DNA from: Chitinophaga eiseniae | Lineage (GTDB): Bacteria; Bacteroidota; Bacteroidia; Chitinophagales; Chitinophagaceae | NCBI RefSeq assembly: GCF_012641265.1 | Contig: NZ_JABAHZ010000003.1 | Span: 767,057-831,056 of the forward strand | Reading direction: 5' to 3' | DNA: 64,000 bases | In this document: piece after piece, positions 54,129-63,752 of the stretch | Layout of the letters: every line of letters starts with the position of its first letter | Position numbering within the stretch: the stretch's first letter is position 1 | Made by a program: the position numbers and the translations under genes | Notes under the pieces: model-generated | Seen by the model: only the letters and a program-made list of their open reading frames with translations | The model's database searches: none | Told to the model about the DNA's origin: nothing

Positions 54129-54149
54129 CTGTTCGCCAAAGGCGAACAG
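54129..54149. other. Intercistronic hairpin upstream of the TonB receptor gene
   Basis: CTGTTCGCC / GGCGAACAG, 9 of 9 bases around AAA, lies between the Cys-motif gene and the TonB gene. It lacks a T-tract, so it is not a full terminator; an attenuator or RNA processing site is possible. Confidence 0.4.
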
Positions 54150-54175
54150 GGTTAGTCAGGTAGTATAGAGGAATA

Positions 54176-54547
54176 TCAGGCTACTACTGACTGTGGCGGA
54201 TGGAAAATGGCAATAGTGAAGGTATCGAGGTAGGGGTCCTTATAAAAAGGCGTAACGTTAATGTTATTCTTAGGAGTTGTGGAAGTGAAGGCATGAATGG
54301 TTTCTACAAACATCACTTCATATTTATTTTTCCCGGTATTGTTATTTTTTTCCTGCCGGGCATCCCTGTCCAGCTCCTTTTTCAGGTGACAGCGCCCGTT
54401 ACAATGCATTTGGGGTTTGTTCCTGTTTTCGCACAGCTCCCTGGCTATGAAGGCCTGGTTTACCTGAAACTGCACTACGATAAGGCTCTTGCTGAAATTT
54501 TGCAGCAGCAACCCCAGGAAAATGCATATAATCAGGAACCATTTCAC
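54176..54547 (-). CDS. Small Cys-motif membrane protein upstream of the TonB receptor
   Basis: The 123-residue protein begins with GTG at 54547. Hydrophobic residues 3-16 form a membrane segment or signal anchor, followed by a C-x9-C-x3-C pattern near residues 39-53 (CENRNKP ... CNGRCHLKKEL) and a polar tail. I know this as a recurrent but uncharacterised Bacteroidota protein type; I cannot name a family with certainty. The Cys triad and TonB neighbour suggest metal handling. A perfect TAnnTTTG box sits 4 bases before the GTG, so the mRNA may be leaderless and drive the whole three-gene cluster. Confidence 0.7.
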   Translation of the reverse strand: MKWFLIICIFLGLLLQNFSKSLIVVQFQVNQAFIARELCENRNKPQMHCNGRCHLKKELDRDARQEKNNNTGKNKYEVMFVETIHAFTSTTPKNNINVTPFYKDPYLDTFTIAIFHPPQSVVA

Positions 54548-54551
54548 GGCG

Positions 54552-54559
54552 CAAACCTA
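54552..54559 (-). promoter_or_regulatory. -7 box abutting the Cys-motif gene
   Basis: Minus-strand TAGGTTTG matches TAnnTTTG exactly and ends 4 bases before the GTG at 54547; likely promoter of the three-gene cluster ending at 50611. Confidence 0.5.
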
Positions 54560-54587
54560 GTAAATAATTACCAATCTGGCATTCACT

Positions 54588-54644
54588 ATAACGGATTTAT
54601 AGTTAGATAATCGGGCATTTACTATCTATCTATAAATCCGTTAT
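54588..54644 (-). terminator. Hairpin after sprA
   Basis: Arms 54588-54602 and 54630-54644 pair over 15 of 15 bases, extended inward by a TAGATA/TATCTA stretch. It lies 14 bases after the sprA stop (minus strand) and before the Cys-motif gene promoter. Confidence 0.6.
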
Positions 54645-54657
54645 ATGTAAGTATTTT

Positions 54658-57600
54658 CTATTGAGATAAAATAAACCTGAATGTTAAGCCACCACTGGTG
54701 CTGGTGATGGGATATGCCGTGGAGATAACCGGGATAGTTTGTCGCCGGTCGTAGAAGAAGCGCAAATTGAGCCTGTTGTTCACCACATAGTCGATCGATG
54801 GTGAAATACCAATGACCTTCTGGCCGCTGGTGGGTATCGACAAATCGGCATCCAGCCTGTTATTGGCCGTTTTATCATCCCTGAAGCTCAGGTCCAGCCG
54901 GAAGTTCATATCATTCTGCGCTTTCTTGCCTCCATTTTTACTGAAGGAGAACGGCAGCTGTACCCCTCTTACCCGGTAGCCGGCGCCGATAATAATTTCA
55001 CTGGACCGTACCTCCGTCAGCTGATAATCGATGAGACTAAGACTAAGGGAACGGCTCTTCCTATACTCTACCCTGGCGTTAAAACTATTTACAAAAGTGA
55101 GGTCTATCCCCAGTAATGGCGCAAATGCCTCTGTGATGGTGAGGTTAGGCACCAGGAAATAAGGGTAATAGTTACCGGACACGGTATCACGGAATGCCGG
55201 GAATCCCGCCAGTCTTGGATCCTCAAAATACATGGAAGTATTATAGGAGTTCATACTGAGCGTTCCGGTATAGGCATGTCTTAACGTGAAGTTAGTCAGG
55301 AAGGAACGGAAGGGTTCCAGTTTGGTTAATCCATTGTAAGTAACATTCCAGTTTGGTTTTGGTATATAGTTACTGAAAGGATTACTTTTCACGTTATCGT
55401 TACCCTGTTTGAGCAGGGATACCTTGTCTGGCGTGGTACCAGTGTAAGCTGCCAGGAATGCTGGTATCAACACATCCTGGGCATACCGGGTATAACCGTA
55501 GGCATAGGTAGGATCTTTAGGATCGCCGGCAGGGATGCCCGGATCTTTATTGTATGGGTTGATAGCACCCAGTCTTTTTGAAATCGTATTACGATAAGAT
55601 TCAAAATTGCGGAAGGTTTGTGATACCCCATCTGAGGCATTAATGTGCCCAAACATCGTTTTGATGGCGATGTAGGTAATTTCAAAACCACCGGCATCGT
55701 AAGGACTCAGGTGTTGGAAGTTGGACGGATCGGTCAGGTTCTTGAACAATTCCGTATGCGTTTTGGTAAACGACTTGGTCATATTCAGGTCGATGCGCAG
55801 ATCGTTGACCGGCTCCAGCTGGGCCTGCAGATCCCAACGCTGGGTAAACTGTTGCTGGGCCTGGATATTGAACAGGGTATCGGGCGTGATCAATCCTTTC
55901 TTCGCAAAATTATCCAACCACTTCCTATCCGGCTGATAACCGAATACGAAATTGAGTCCCGGCGCCATGGTAGCCCAGTTCATACCTATTATCTTGGTAC
56001 TGTCTATATATCCTGGTAAACGTGTACCTGCATTTTCGTTATAGTTAAAGCCTACCCGCTTCAGCATCATCAATGGTTTGAGTATGCCTTTCACCCATGG
56101 AGAGATCTCGTTGGAAGCAGTCTGGTTCTGGTTTTGCTGCTGCTGGTTGTTGTTATTCTTATTCTGGTTATTGTTGTTACTGTTACTATTGCTCTGCGGA
56201 TTCCTTGCATTTATCTTTCGCAGGAACTTGGACTTGTTATATAACTCTACGAATTTGAATTCGGCGGTCAGCGTTTTCTGCTGGGAGTTTTCGATAGCAT
56301 TACCCAGGTACAATGCCAGCTGGGAAGCGCCTGTCCATCTATATTCTGTGCTATATCCAAATGCGATGTTCGTCCAGCTAAGGGCCGGGAACTTGGAAGT
56401 AGGCAATGTATAGGTGAAGTTGGCGTTGTGCATATAGTTGGTATTACGCCCTCCTTTGAAGAAGTTTCTACGCACGGTATCTTTCTTCGCCGAATTATCG
56501 AGGCGGCCGTTAGGCTCGTCTATACGTGCATTGTTCACCGCATTGAATTCGAAGTTGATACTACGTGTAATATCCCATTTCACTGTATAGTAGCGGTCAA
56601 ACGTAAAGTACTTGTTATACGTTTCCGGGAGTTGATATTTCACATCTCCACCTACGTTACGCACACGGGTAGCGCCAAACTGCCGGGAAATGTCGGCTCT
56701 GAAGCTCAGTATAGCCGGTACATAGTTGATATTGAAATCACGGATCAGGTCCAGCCAATGTGATTTACTCTTGATCAATTTTTTAAACGGCTCCAGGTAA
56801 TGTGGCTGACCGGCAAAGTTGTATCCCAGTCCCCCGCGATGTTTGGTAAGCAGGTCATTTTTGATCAGCGGGTTATGCCGCAGTATCTGCGAGAAGGAAT
56901 AGCTGATGTCGAAGTTTTCGATATCCCACAGGTGCCGTTTACCGCCACCGCCGAGGTTTAGCTTCCGGACATTGGTAAAGTTCAGGCTCTTGATAGAGGT
57001 AAAGTCCTGCGCATCACGCCGGATAGAATCCTTTTCCGCACGGTTCCTGGCCAGGGCCAGTTTATCTTTCAGTTTTATATCGAGGTCGTAAGGATCATAC
57101 TGAGGGTTGCTGGCAGATTGTGAATAACCTGCATATACCGGGATGGAAATAGCCATTTTCTTCGGGAGCAGTTTACCCAGGTCCAGGTTGGCTGCTGCGT
57201 CATATTGCAGGAAGTTATCCCGGAAACGTTCATTTACCCGTTGATCAATGTTTCCAAAACCGGCGGTGTGCATATTACCGGATACTGAAATAGTACCCAG
57301 ATCGGAGAGCTGTACGTCTACCCTGGCCAATGCGGCATAACCACCTTTTTCATCAAAGTCAGACAGGCGGAGCTCATCCAGCCAAACCTCCCCACAGTGA
57401 GGTTGTCCATCATCTTTAGGGTTCTGGATACCTATCATCATAGTGCGGGCATCTCCCAGGCTTGGATTACCCACTACCTGCATAAAGTTGCCATACTGGT
57501 CGGCTACGGGGGTTTGTGGATACGGCAATAATGGCGAACAGGAATCACACATATTCCGTTTCTGCTTCAGGGCGCTGAGCTGCGACATTACCAGCTCCAT

Positions 57601-60600
57601 ATTATTGCGGTCCGGCCAGATATCCACGGCTGTTTTCGCACTCCAATCGGTTACTTTCAGCGGAATACGGTATTCGTAGTAGTTGCTTACAAAGTCGCTA
57701 CCGATACGGATTACAGCCTGCAGCTGTCCGTCCTTCAAGGCAGTAGCAGTACCTACTGCCTCAGCATGGATATACATCTCCATCTTTTTATACTGACGAA
57801 GATCCATGTTCAGGGTCTTATACAGGGCGCGGGTTTCACCGTCTTTCAGATTACATACCTGTACTGATAATGATTGCTCATTCAGTTGCAGGGTGGTATT
57901 GTTGGTACTGATCGTATTTTGTCTTACTACTCCTGGTGGCAGCACATATGGAATAGGTGTGCGGGAAGAGTTTTCTTCAATATTCACCGCAGACGTATTA
58001 AACGTGGTGGCATTATCCAGTGGAATAGGATCTCCGGGGCGCAGTTCATACATATAACGGCGCCATTGATTCCTTACCAGTTCCAGTTTGGCAAAGCGTA
58101 CTACCACCGAATCTGTGAAGCCCGTGAGGAACATACGCATGAAGCGGATGGATTTAAAATCGGGAATATTACCCACTTTGGCGTTGAACTGGTTCAGCGG
58201 CACTTTAAACTGGTACCAGGTTTCTGTGGTTTTCTGGTTATTGGGCAATGTTACATCTGCCTCAATCTTATCCACAACATAGTTGCTACCCACCTGCATA
58301 TTAGGCTTCAGATCTACCCGATACTGGAAATATTCCTCTGTTTCATTCATCGTATTATCCTTATTCAGGTCTTCTGATTCAGGAATATTGGTGGCGGCAG
58401 AAGAAAAAGTATTTTTCGGATCGGATACCGGGGAGTTACCTTCCGGGTTGCTATATGCTTTATAGCGTTCGAGGATAGGCATACCATTATAAGACTGATC
58501 GCGGTAATGCTTATAGTCATCATTGGAAGGATCTTTCAGGGCCTGGTTATATACCGGACTTCCTGCAAAGTTCATTCGCATTGTATCCATATAGCCTTTA
58601 TAGAAGGCCGCTTCATCCTGTGATTTCAGACCATCATATCCCACGTCCTGGTAAGCGCGGACATTTGGATCGTTATCGAATGCCTGGGTGATCTGTTGCT
58701 GGAACTTAGGCAACCGGCCCCAGTTAGACGAATCGATCTTATTCGGGTCCGTGTTGGGATTAGGCATCCCGTTTTCAAAGAATTTCTTGGAGTCCTTGAG
58801 GATATCTTCCGATACGTTACCCAGGTTGAAGTACAGGGACCCACCGGTGCTGTTAGGCTGTTTGATAAACGGATCCTGTATCCAGAATTCGATGTATTCT
58901 ATATTCGCGGTTTCAAAGTCGCTGTTGTCAATGGCTCTCATGATACCGCCCCACCTGGTTTGTGGCCTTGCCAAAAATCCATCACGGTTCATCATCACCG
59001 GGTTGCTGGTAAAGTTATATGGTCCTCTTTCAGTAGGATAGTAGGCCAGGTCGAGGGTACTTAACTGGCTTTGGCCAAAGTCGGTAGACCTGTTCTTAAA
59101 TACTTCCTTCTGGTATACCAACCTAACCCGTGGGTCGGATTGACCATCTGTAGTGATACCTGGGGGCAGGTTAGGTGATTTAGGTAACTGGAGGGTAGGT
59201 TCTATAATATACCAGGCCAGTTTTGCCCTGTTTTTTCCATATTCCAGCACATTATTTAATGCTGCTTCCGGGAACATTTCGCGGCCGGAGGCATCGGTTG
59301 CGCCTTTCGGTGTGGAGGCCAGTGCCCAGCTGGTAGCGGGAAACTTCAGGTCGTAGCCACTTTTCACCCCTTCAAAATCATCTATGTAAGCAGTACCCTG
59401 CTTACTGCCGGGTGCATTAATCAACTTACTATGCCCGGGGAACAGTCGCGCTACCTCACCGGTGAATAAGATATGGGACGGGGTGGTACTCTTATAATTG
59501 GGTAACTTATCCAGGAAGCGGTTCAGCCCTTTCCATTCAGAAGCGTAGTTCGCATCCAGGCCAACCATGGTGTTTTTAATCGGATCTTCCCCATAGTTTA
59601 CCTTTTGGTAATAGGGTCTTTCGCTCATCCGTACCACGGTACTACCTATACTTAACTTATCGTTCACCATGTAATCGAGCCGGGTACCGAAATAGTTTCG
59701 GACCTGTTGCCCAAACAAGGCATTATTTTCAAACTGCACATTAATAGGTACGCCGGAGTTGAGGATACCGCCGTTGATGATTTTAAGCCTGCCCAGGTTA
59801 TAGTCGATAATATAATCTACGTTTTCCCGGAGTTGCTGACCACCGGCGGTTACGGTAACAGAACCCGGCGGGATGGTAGTACCGGCGCCCAGGTTGATTT
59901 CCGAAGAGGAAGCCGATTTATAGGATCCCCGGATCACATACCGGTTCAATTGCGGGAACTGTTGCGCTACCACCTTGATGGAGTCATAGAGCACATTATA
60001 CAGGTATTGCTTTTCCAGGCTGGCATCTCCGCCGAAGGCTTTTTTCAGTCCACCGGCAAAAGGTTCCAGCGTAGGGAACATGATCTTCCCGTTCAGCGAA
60101 TTAATCGTGTATCCTTCCACGTAATCGAATACCCCGTCGGGCTGGGGATCCAGCTGGTTGTTGAGGCGGTCGAGTCCAAGAATGGTAATGATAGGTGCGC
60201 CGGCAAAATCCCCTTTGGCATCAGGAATATATCGTTTATCGCTGGGTGGACGGCCTTCTGCACCAGGGTCTTTATAGTATACGTCCATGCGGAAATCTTC
60301 CTTATTTACCTGGAAGGCGCCGGTGGCGTAAATATTTTTCATCATCAGGTCCCAGATAGGCAGGGTGGGCCGGGCAGAAGTAGCTTTCAGCAATTTGAGG
60401 AACAATATCGGCTGGTTGGCGCTATTGTTCTGATCCGGGGGTACATCCTGTGAAAACTCACCCACCTGGTATACCCGTCCGTTGTAGGTATATTGGTAGG
60501 CTACCGCCAGTATTTCATCCGGTAATAATTGTTGATTAAGGGAGATGAAACCCAGTTGTTTGTTATAGGTGTATTCGGTAGAATCGAGTTTACGGGCAAA

Positions 60601-61926
60601 TGTTTTCTCAAATTCCGATACGGGTTGCAGGCCCAGGGCCAGTAACCGGCTAACAACTGTTCCTGTATTGCGGCTGGCCGGGTCCCTGATCAGGTTGGCG
60701 TACAGGTCGTTGGTTCCCCTGTCTGGTAATTTGGAAGAAGTCAGGGGTTTTACAGCCGTTTTGTTATACGGGTTATACTCAGCCAGGTCCATCAAGCCCA
60801 CTACATCACGGGTTTGGGTGGTAGCCCCGGTTTTGTTGGTTACCCAAACTTCCAGGCGGGTAATGTTGGTCAGCGACCGTATTACCGGCAGGTTGGACAT
60901 CGCGTAGTTAAAGGTATCCCGGAAGAACTGTGCTAACAGGAAGTGGCGGTTATCTTCGTACTCATCGGCTCTCAGGTTATAATCCTGTACCTGGGTACCG
61001 CCTTTGAGCATGAGGTTTTGTTTCTGCGACTTCTGGTTAGAGAGTACACTCGTTACCGTTAAGCGCCCGAACTGTAATTGGGTTTTCACCCCAAACAGGG
61101 ATTGGATACCGGAAATAAGGGTACTGCGAAGAGGGAAGCTAACGTTACCCGCTTCTATTTTCTTGATGATTTCATCGTTATAACCAGTGTACTCGAGCTT
61201 CACCTGGTTTTCAAAGTCGAATTGCGACTGGGTATTGTAGTTGGTAATTAACTTGAGCTTATCGCCTATTTTACCTACCACGTTCATGTTGATACCCATA
61301 TCAAAATTGAATCCGCCGTTTTTCCTGGCTTGTTCAACCAGTACGGGGTTTTTGATATTTTGTCCCTGGTAGCCGAAGGTAAGGTCCAGGCTTCCCTGGG
61401 GGCGGATGTCCACTTTGCTGCCGCCAAAGATGCGGTCAAAGAGGTTGTTGCCATTATACAGGGAAGGGCCGTTGCTGCGTTGGTTCAGGTTACCCAGGGC
61501 GCTGGCTCTTTTCTGCCAGTAATCCTGTTCGCTTTGTTTAGCCTGTAACTTATAGAATTCGTCGAAACTCAGGTAGGTAGGGTTACGATAATATTGGCTA
61601 CCTACTTTTTCGGTAACCGTATACTGTTTGGTAACCGGGTCGTATTCTACCGTTTTGTTGATGTTAGCAGGATCTTTCAGGTCAATAGCGTTCCTTGACC
61701 CCTGATCCGTTATGTTGGGGCCTCGTCTGTCCTGAAGGGGGTATTTCAAGGTATCTCTCTTTCCGGTAGTATCGATTTTGGTTTGACCTGTAATGGTGGT
61801 ATCCGGCTTCCAGCTCTTTCTCGATAATTTCAGATTCCCAGAACGATCCCTAGCGGCAGTATCAACAATGATAAAGGATACAATTGCTATTACGGCAAAA
61901 GCACCATAGAATGTTTTTCTTGCCAA
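54658..61926 (-). CDS. sprA: SprA/Sov, outer-membrane translocon of the type IX secretion system
   Basis: The 2422-residue protein matches cell surface protein SprA (Sov) in size and layout. It has an N-terminal membrane/signal segment (FAVIAIVSFIIVD), repeated SprA N-terminal domains (LSFDEFYKLQAKQSEQDYW; GTQVQDYNLRADEYEDNRHF) and a long beta-barrel ending TFRFILSQ. SprA forms the very large outer-membrane pore through which T9SS cargos leave the periplasm. A stretch of about 30 Asn/Gln residues (around residues 1907-1936) interrupts the barrel. It follows ruvA at 35 bases, a synteny known in Bacteroidota. The window also holds a PorP/SprF partner and three type B cargos. Confidence 0.95.
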   Translation of the reverse strand: MARKTFYGAFAVIAIVSFIIVDTAARDRSGNLKLSRKSWKPDTTITGQTKIDTTGKRDTLKYPLQDRRGPNITDQGSRNAIDLKDPANINKTVEYDPVTKQYTVTEKVGSQYYRNPTYLSFDEFYKLQAKQSEQDYWQKRASALGNLNQRSNGPSLYNGNNLFDRIFGGSKVDIRPQGSLDLTFGYQGQNIKNPVLVEQARKNGGFNFDMGINMNVVGKIGDKLKLITNYNTQSQFDFENQVKLEYTGYNDEIIKKIEAGNVSFPLRSTLISGIQSLFGVKTQLQFGRLTVTSVLSNQKSQKQNLMLKGGTQVQDYNLRADEYEDNRHFLLAQFFRDTFNYAMSNLPVIRSLTNITRLEVWVTNKTGATTQTRDVVGLMDLAEYNPYNKTAVKPLTSSKLPDRGTNDLYANLIRDPASRNTGTVVSRLLALGLQPVSEFEKTFARKLDSTEYTYNKQLGFISLNQQLLPDEILAVAYQYTYNGRVYQVGEFSQDVPPDQNNSANQPILFLKLLKATSARPTLPIWDLMMKNIYATGAFQVNKEDFRMDVYYKDPGAEGRPPSDKRYIPDAKGDFAGAPIITILGLDRLNNQLDPQPDGVFDYVEGYTINSLNGKIMFPTLEPFAGGLKKAFGGDASLEKQYLYNVLYDSIKVVAQQFPQLNRYVIRGSYKSASSSEINLGAGTTIPPGSVTVTAGGQQLRENVDYIIDYNLGRLKIINGGILNSGVPINVQFENNALFGQQVRNYFGTRLDYMVNDKLSIGSTVVRMSERPYYQKVNYGEDPIKNTMVGLDANYASEWKGLNRFLDKLPNYKSTTPSHILFTGEVARLFPGHSKLINAPGSKQGTAYIDDFEGVKSGYDLKFPATSWALASTPKGATDASGREMFPEAALNNVLEYGKNRAKLAWYIIEPTLQLPKSPNLPPGITTDGQSDPRVRLVYQKEVFKNRSTDFGQSQLSTLDLAYYPTERGPYNFTSNPVMMNRDGFLARPQTRWGGIMRAIDNSDFETANIEYIEFWIQDPFIKQPNSTGGSLYFNLGNVSEDILKDSKKFFENGMPNPNTDPNKIDSSNWGRLPKFQQQITQAFDNDPNVRAYQDVGYDGLKSQDEAAFYKGYMDTMRMNFAGSPVYNQALKDPSNDDYKHYRDQSYNGMPILERYKAYSNPEGNSPVSDPKNTFSSAATNIPESEDLNKDNTMNETEEYFQYRVDLKPNMQVGSNYVVDKIEADVTLPNNQKTTETWYQFKVPLNQFNAKVGNIPDFKSIRFMRMFLTGFTDSVVVRFAKLELVRNQWRRYMYELRPGDPIPLDNATTFNTSAVNIEENSSRTPIPYVLPPGVVRQNTISTNNTTLQLNEQSLSVQVCNLKDGETRALYKTLNMDLRQYKKMEMYIHAEAVGTATALKDGQLQAVIRIGSDFVSNYYEYRIPLKVTDWSAKTAVDIWPDRNNMELVMSQLSALKQKRNMCDSCSPLLPYPQTPVADQYGNFMQVVGNPSLGDARTMMIGIQNPKDDGQPHCGEVWLDELRLSDFDEKGGYAALARVDVQLSDLGTISVSGNMHTAGFGNIDQRVNERFRDNFLQYDAAANLDLGKLLPKKMAISIPVYAGYSQSASNPQYDPYDLDIKLKDKLALARNRAEKDSIRRDAQDFTSIKSLNFTNVRKLNLGGGGKRHLWDIENFDISYSFSQILRHNPLIKNDLLTKHRGGLGYNFAGQPHYLEPFKKLIKSKSHWLDLIRDFNINYVPAILSFRADISRQFGATRVRNVGGDVKYQLPETYNKYFTFDRYYTVKWDITRSINFEFNAVNNARIDEPNGRLDNSAKKDTVRRNFFKGGRNTNYMHNANFTYTLPTSKFPALSWTNIAFGYSTEYRWTGASQLALYLGNAIENSQQKTLTAEFKFVELYNKSKFLRKINARNPQSNSNSNNNNQNKNNNNQQQQNQNQTASNEISPWVKGILKPLMMLKRVGFNYNENAGTRLPGYIDSTKIIGMNWATMAPGLNFVFGYQPDRKWLDNFAKKGLITPDTLFNIQAQQQFTQRWDLQAQLEPVNDLRIDLNMTKSFTKTHTELFKNLTDPSNFQHLSPYDAGGFEITYIAIKTMFGHINASDGVSQTFRNFESYRNTISKRLGAINPYNKDPGIPAGDPKDPTYAYGYTRYAQDVLIPAFLAAYTGTTPDKVSLLKQGNDNVKSNPFSNYIPKPNWNVTYNGLTKLEPFRSFLTNFTLRHAYTGTLSMNSYNTSMYFEDPRLAGFPAFRDTVSGNYYPYFLVPNLTITEAFAPLLGIDLTFVNSFNARVEYRKSRSLSLSLIDYQLTEVRSSEIIIGAGYRVRGVQLPFSFSKNGGKKAQNDMNFRLDLSFRDDKTANNRLDADLSIPTSGQKVIGISPSIDYVVNNRLNLRFFYDRRQTIPVISTAYPITSTSGGLTFRFILSQ

Positions 61927-61961
61927 GAAAAATAGGTTTTATAGAGGATTTCATTTATAAA

Positions 61962-62549
61962 TTATAAACTTTTCAGGGCTTTCTTGATCAGCTCTTCCAA
62001 GTTTTGCAATAGTGGCTCATTCTTCATCACTTTCTGAATTGCCGATTCGGCCATGCCCCGGGCTATTCCCAGAGTTATCAGAGCATTTAACGCATCTTCC
62101 TGCATTGTATTGTTTACGCCAACAGATAAATGTACGCCGGCGTCTTTGTGTTTCGCGATCTTATCCTTTAATTCCAGGATAATTCTTTTGGCTGTTTTTG
62201 CACCGATTCCTTTCACACTTTCGAGCATCCGCTCATTTTCCATCATGATAGCTCTTTGTATATCTTCCGGTTGCAGGGAAGATAACATCATGCGGGCAGT
62301 ACTGGCCCCTACACCTGAAACGCTGATCAGCAACAGAAACAGGCTTCTTTCTGCCTCTTCAAAAAAGCCATACAGGGTATGTGCGTCTTCTTTAATCTGC
62401 AGGAAGGTTAACAGTTTACAGCTTTCCATCCCCTGAATCCGGGAATAGGTATTAAGGCTGATCTGTACTTCATAACCGATTCCATTCACATCCATATGAA
62501 CCAAAGCGGGTGACTTATAGGCTAATTTTCCATTCAGATAAGCTATCAT
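61962..62549 (-). CDS. ruvA: Holliday junction branch migration protein RuvA
   Basis: The 195-residue protein has an N-terminal OB fold (MIAYLNGKLAYKSPALVHMDVNGIGYEVQI), tandem helix-hairpin-helix motifs (LLISVSGVGASTARMML and ESVKGIGAKTAKRIILELKDK) and the C-terminal RuvB-binding domain (DALNALITLGIARGMAESAI). It binds Holliday junctions and loads RuvB. It is co-transcribed with sprA. Confidence 0.95.
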   Translation of the reverse strand: MIAYLNGKLAYKSPALVHMDVNGIGYEVQISLNTYSRIQGMESCKLLTFLQIKEDAHTLYGFFEEAERSLFLLLISVSGVGASTARMMLSSLQPEDIQRAIMMENERMLESVKGIGAKTAKRIILELKDKIAKHKDAGVHLSVGVNNTMQEDALNALITLGIARGMAESAIQKVMKNEPLLQNLEELIKKALKSL

Positions 62550-62741
62550 ACCAGGTAAAGGTTCAGTAATTTAATTAAACTTTTGGAAATTGATTAATAA
62601 TGTCCTTTTGGGTAAATCGGGGCAAAGATGCTAACTTTTAATGGATTGTCAATCCTTTAAGTTCCTCATATGCGACTTTTTTAGGAAATATACGTTTATA
62701 TCGTATTTTTACGCCTCGTTTTAAACACATATTTAGTTTAT

Positions 62742-63752
62742 ATGAATAAAATAACGGCCGCTATTACAGCGGTGGGTGGCTATGTTCCCGACTACGTGCT
62801 TACCAACCAGGAATTAGAAAAATTAGTTGATACAACGAACGACTGGATAATAACCCGGACGGGCATTTCGGAGAGAAGGATACTGAAGGGAGAAGGGAAG
62901 GGAACCTCTGATTTGTGTGTTCCGGTAGCGCTTGAAATTTGCAGAAAAAGAGGTATTTCCCCCGAGGAAATTGATCTGCTGATTGTGGCCACCGTTACCC
63001 CGGATATGACTTTCCCGTCTACGGCCAACGTAGTAACTGACAAAATCGGCGCAAAAAATGCCTTCGGCTTTGATATCAGCGCGGCCTGCTCTGGTTTTTT
63101 ATATGCACTGGATACAGGCGCCCGCTTCATTGAAAGTGGTCGTTACAAAAAGGTAATGGTTATTGGAGCCGATAAAATGAGCTCTATCATCGACTATACC
63201 GACAGAACCACCTGTATTATTTTTGGTGATGGCGGCGGCGGGGTACTGCTGGAGCCTAATACCGAAGGATATGGCTTAATAGACAGTATCCTGAAAAGCG
63301 ATGGTCATGGACGGGAATACCTGCACATGAAAGCCGGCGGCTCTGTAAAACCTGCTACCCTTGAAACCGTGACCAACCGTGAACACTATGTTTACCAGGA
63401 AGGTAAGATGGTATTCAAATACGCGGTATCCAACATGGCAGATGCAGCCAAAGATGTGATGGTACGCAATAACCTCACTGCTGATGATATTGCATGGCTG
63501 GTACCTCACCAGGCCAATAAACGTATCATTGCGGCTACCTCCCAATACATCAACGTTCCTGATGAAAAAGTAATGATGAATATTCACCGCTACGGTAATA
63601 CCACCGCCGGTACTATTCCTTTATGCCTGTGGGACTATGAAAAATACCTCAAAAAAGGCGATAACCTTATGATGGCTGCCTTCGGAGGCGGATTCACCTG
63701 GGGCGCCAGCTACATCAAGTGGGCGTACGACGGAGATAAAGTTGGTAAATAG
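62742..63752 (+). CDS. fabH: 3-oxoacyl-ACP synthase III (KAS III)
   Basis: The 336-residue enzyme starts fatty-acid synthesis by condensing acyl-CoA with malonyl-ACP. The Cys-His-Asn triad is visible: Cys in FDISAACSGFLYAL, His in WLVPHQANKRI, and Asn in YGNTTAGTIPL. The N-terminal DWIITRTGISERR is typical. A one-mismatch -7 box (TATTTTTA at 62704-62711) precedes it. It is followed by palindromic element F. Confidence 0.94.
   Translation: MNKITAAITAVGGYVPDYVLTNQELEKLVDTTNDWIITRTGISERRILKGEGKGTSDLCVPVALEICRKRGISPEEIDLLIVATVTPDMTFPSTANVVTDKIGAKNAFGFDISAACSGFLYALDTGARFIESGRYKKVMVIGADKMSSIIDYTDRTTCIIFGDGGGGVLLEPNTEGYGLIDSILKSDGHGREYLHMKAGGSVKPATLETVTNREHYVYQEGKMVFKYAVSNMADAAKDVMVRNNLTADDIAWLVPHQANKRIIAATSQYINVPDEKVMMNIHRYGNTTAGTIPLCLWDYEKYLKKGDNLMMAAFGGGFTWGASYIKWAYDGDKVGK

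Noticed and set aside
59707..60453. Plus-strand 248-codon open frame in the sprA region
   Set aside because: It overlaps sprA on the opposite strand with no motif or start signal; sprA itself is well supported.
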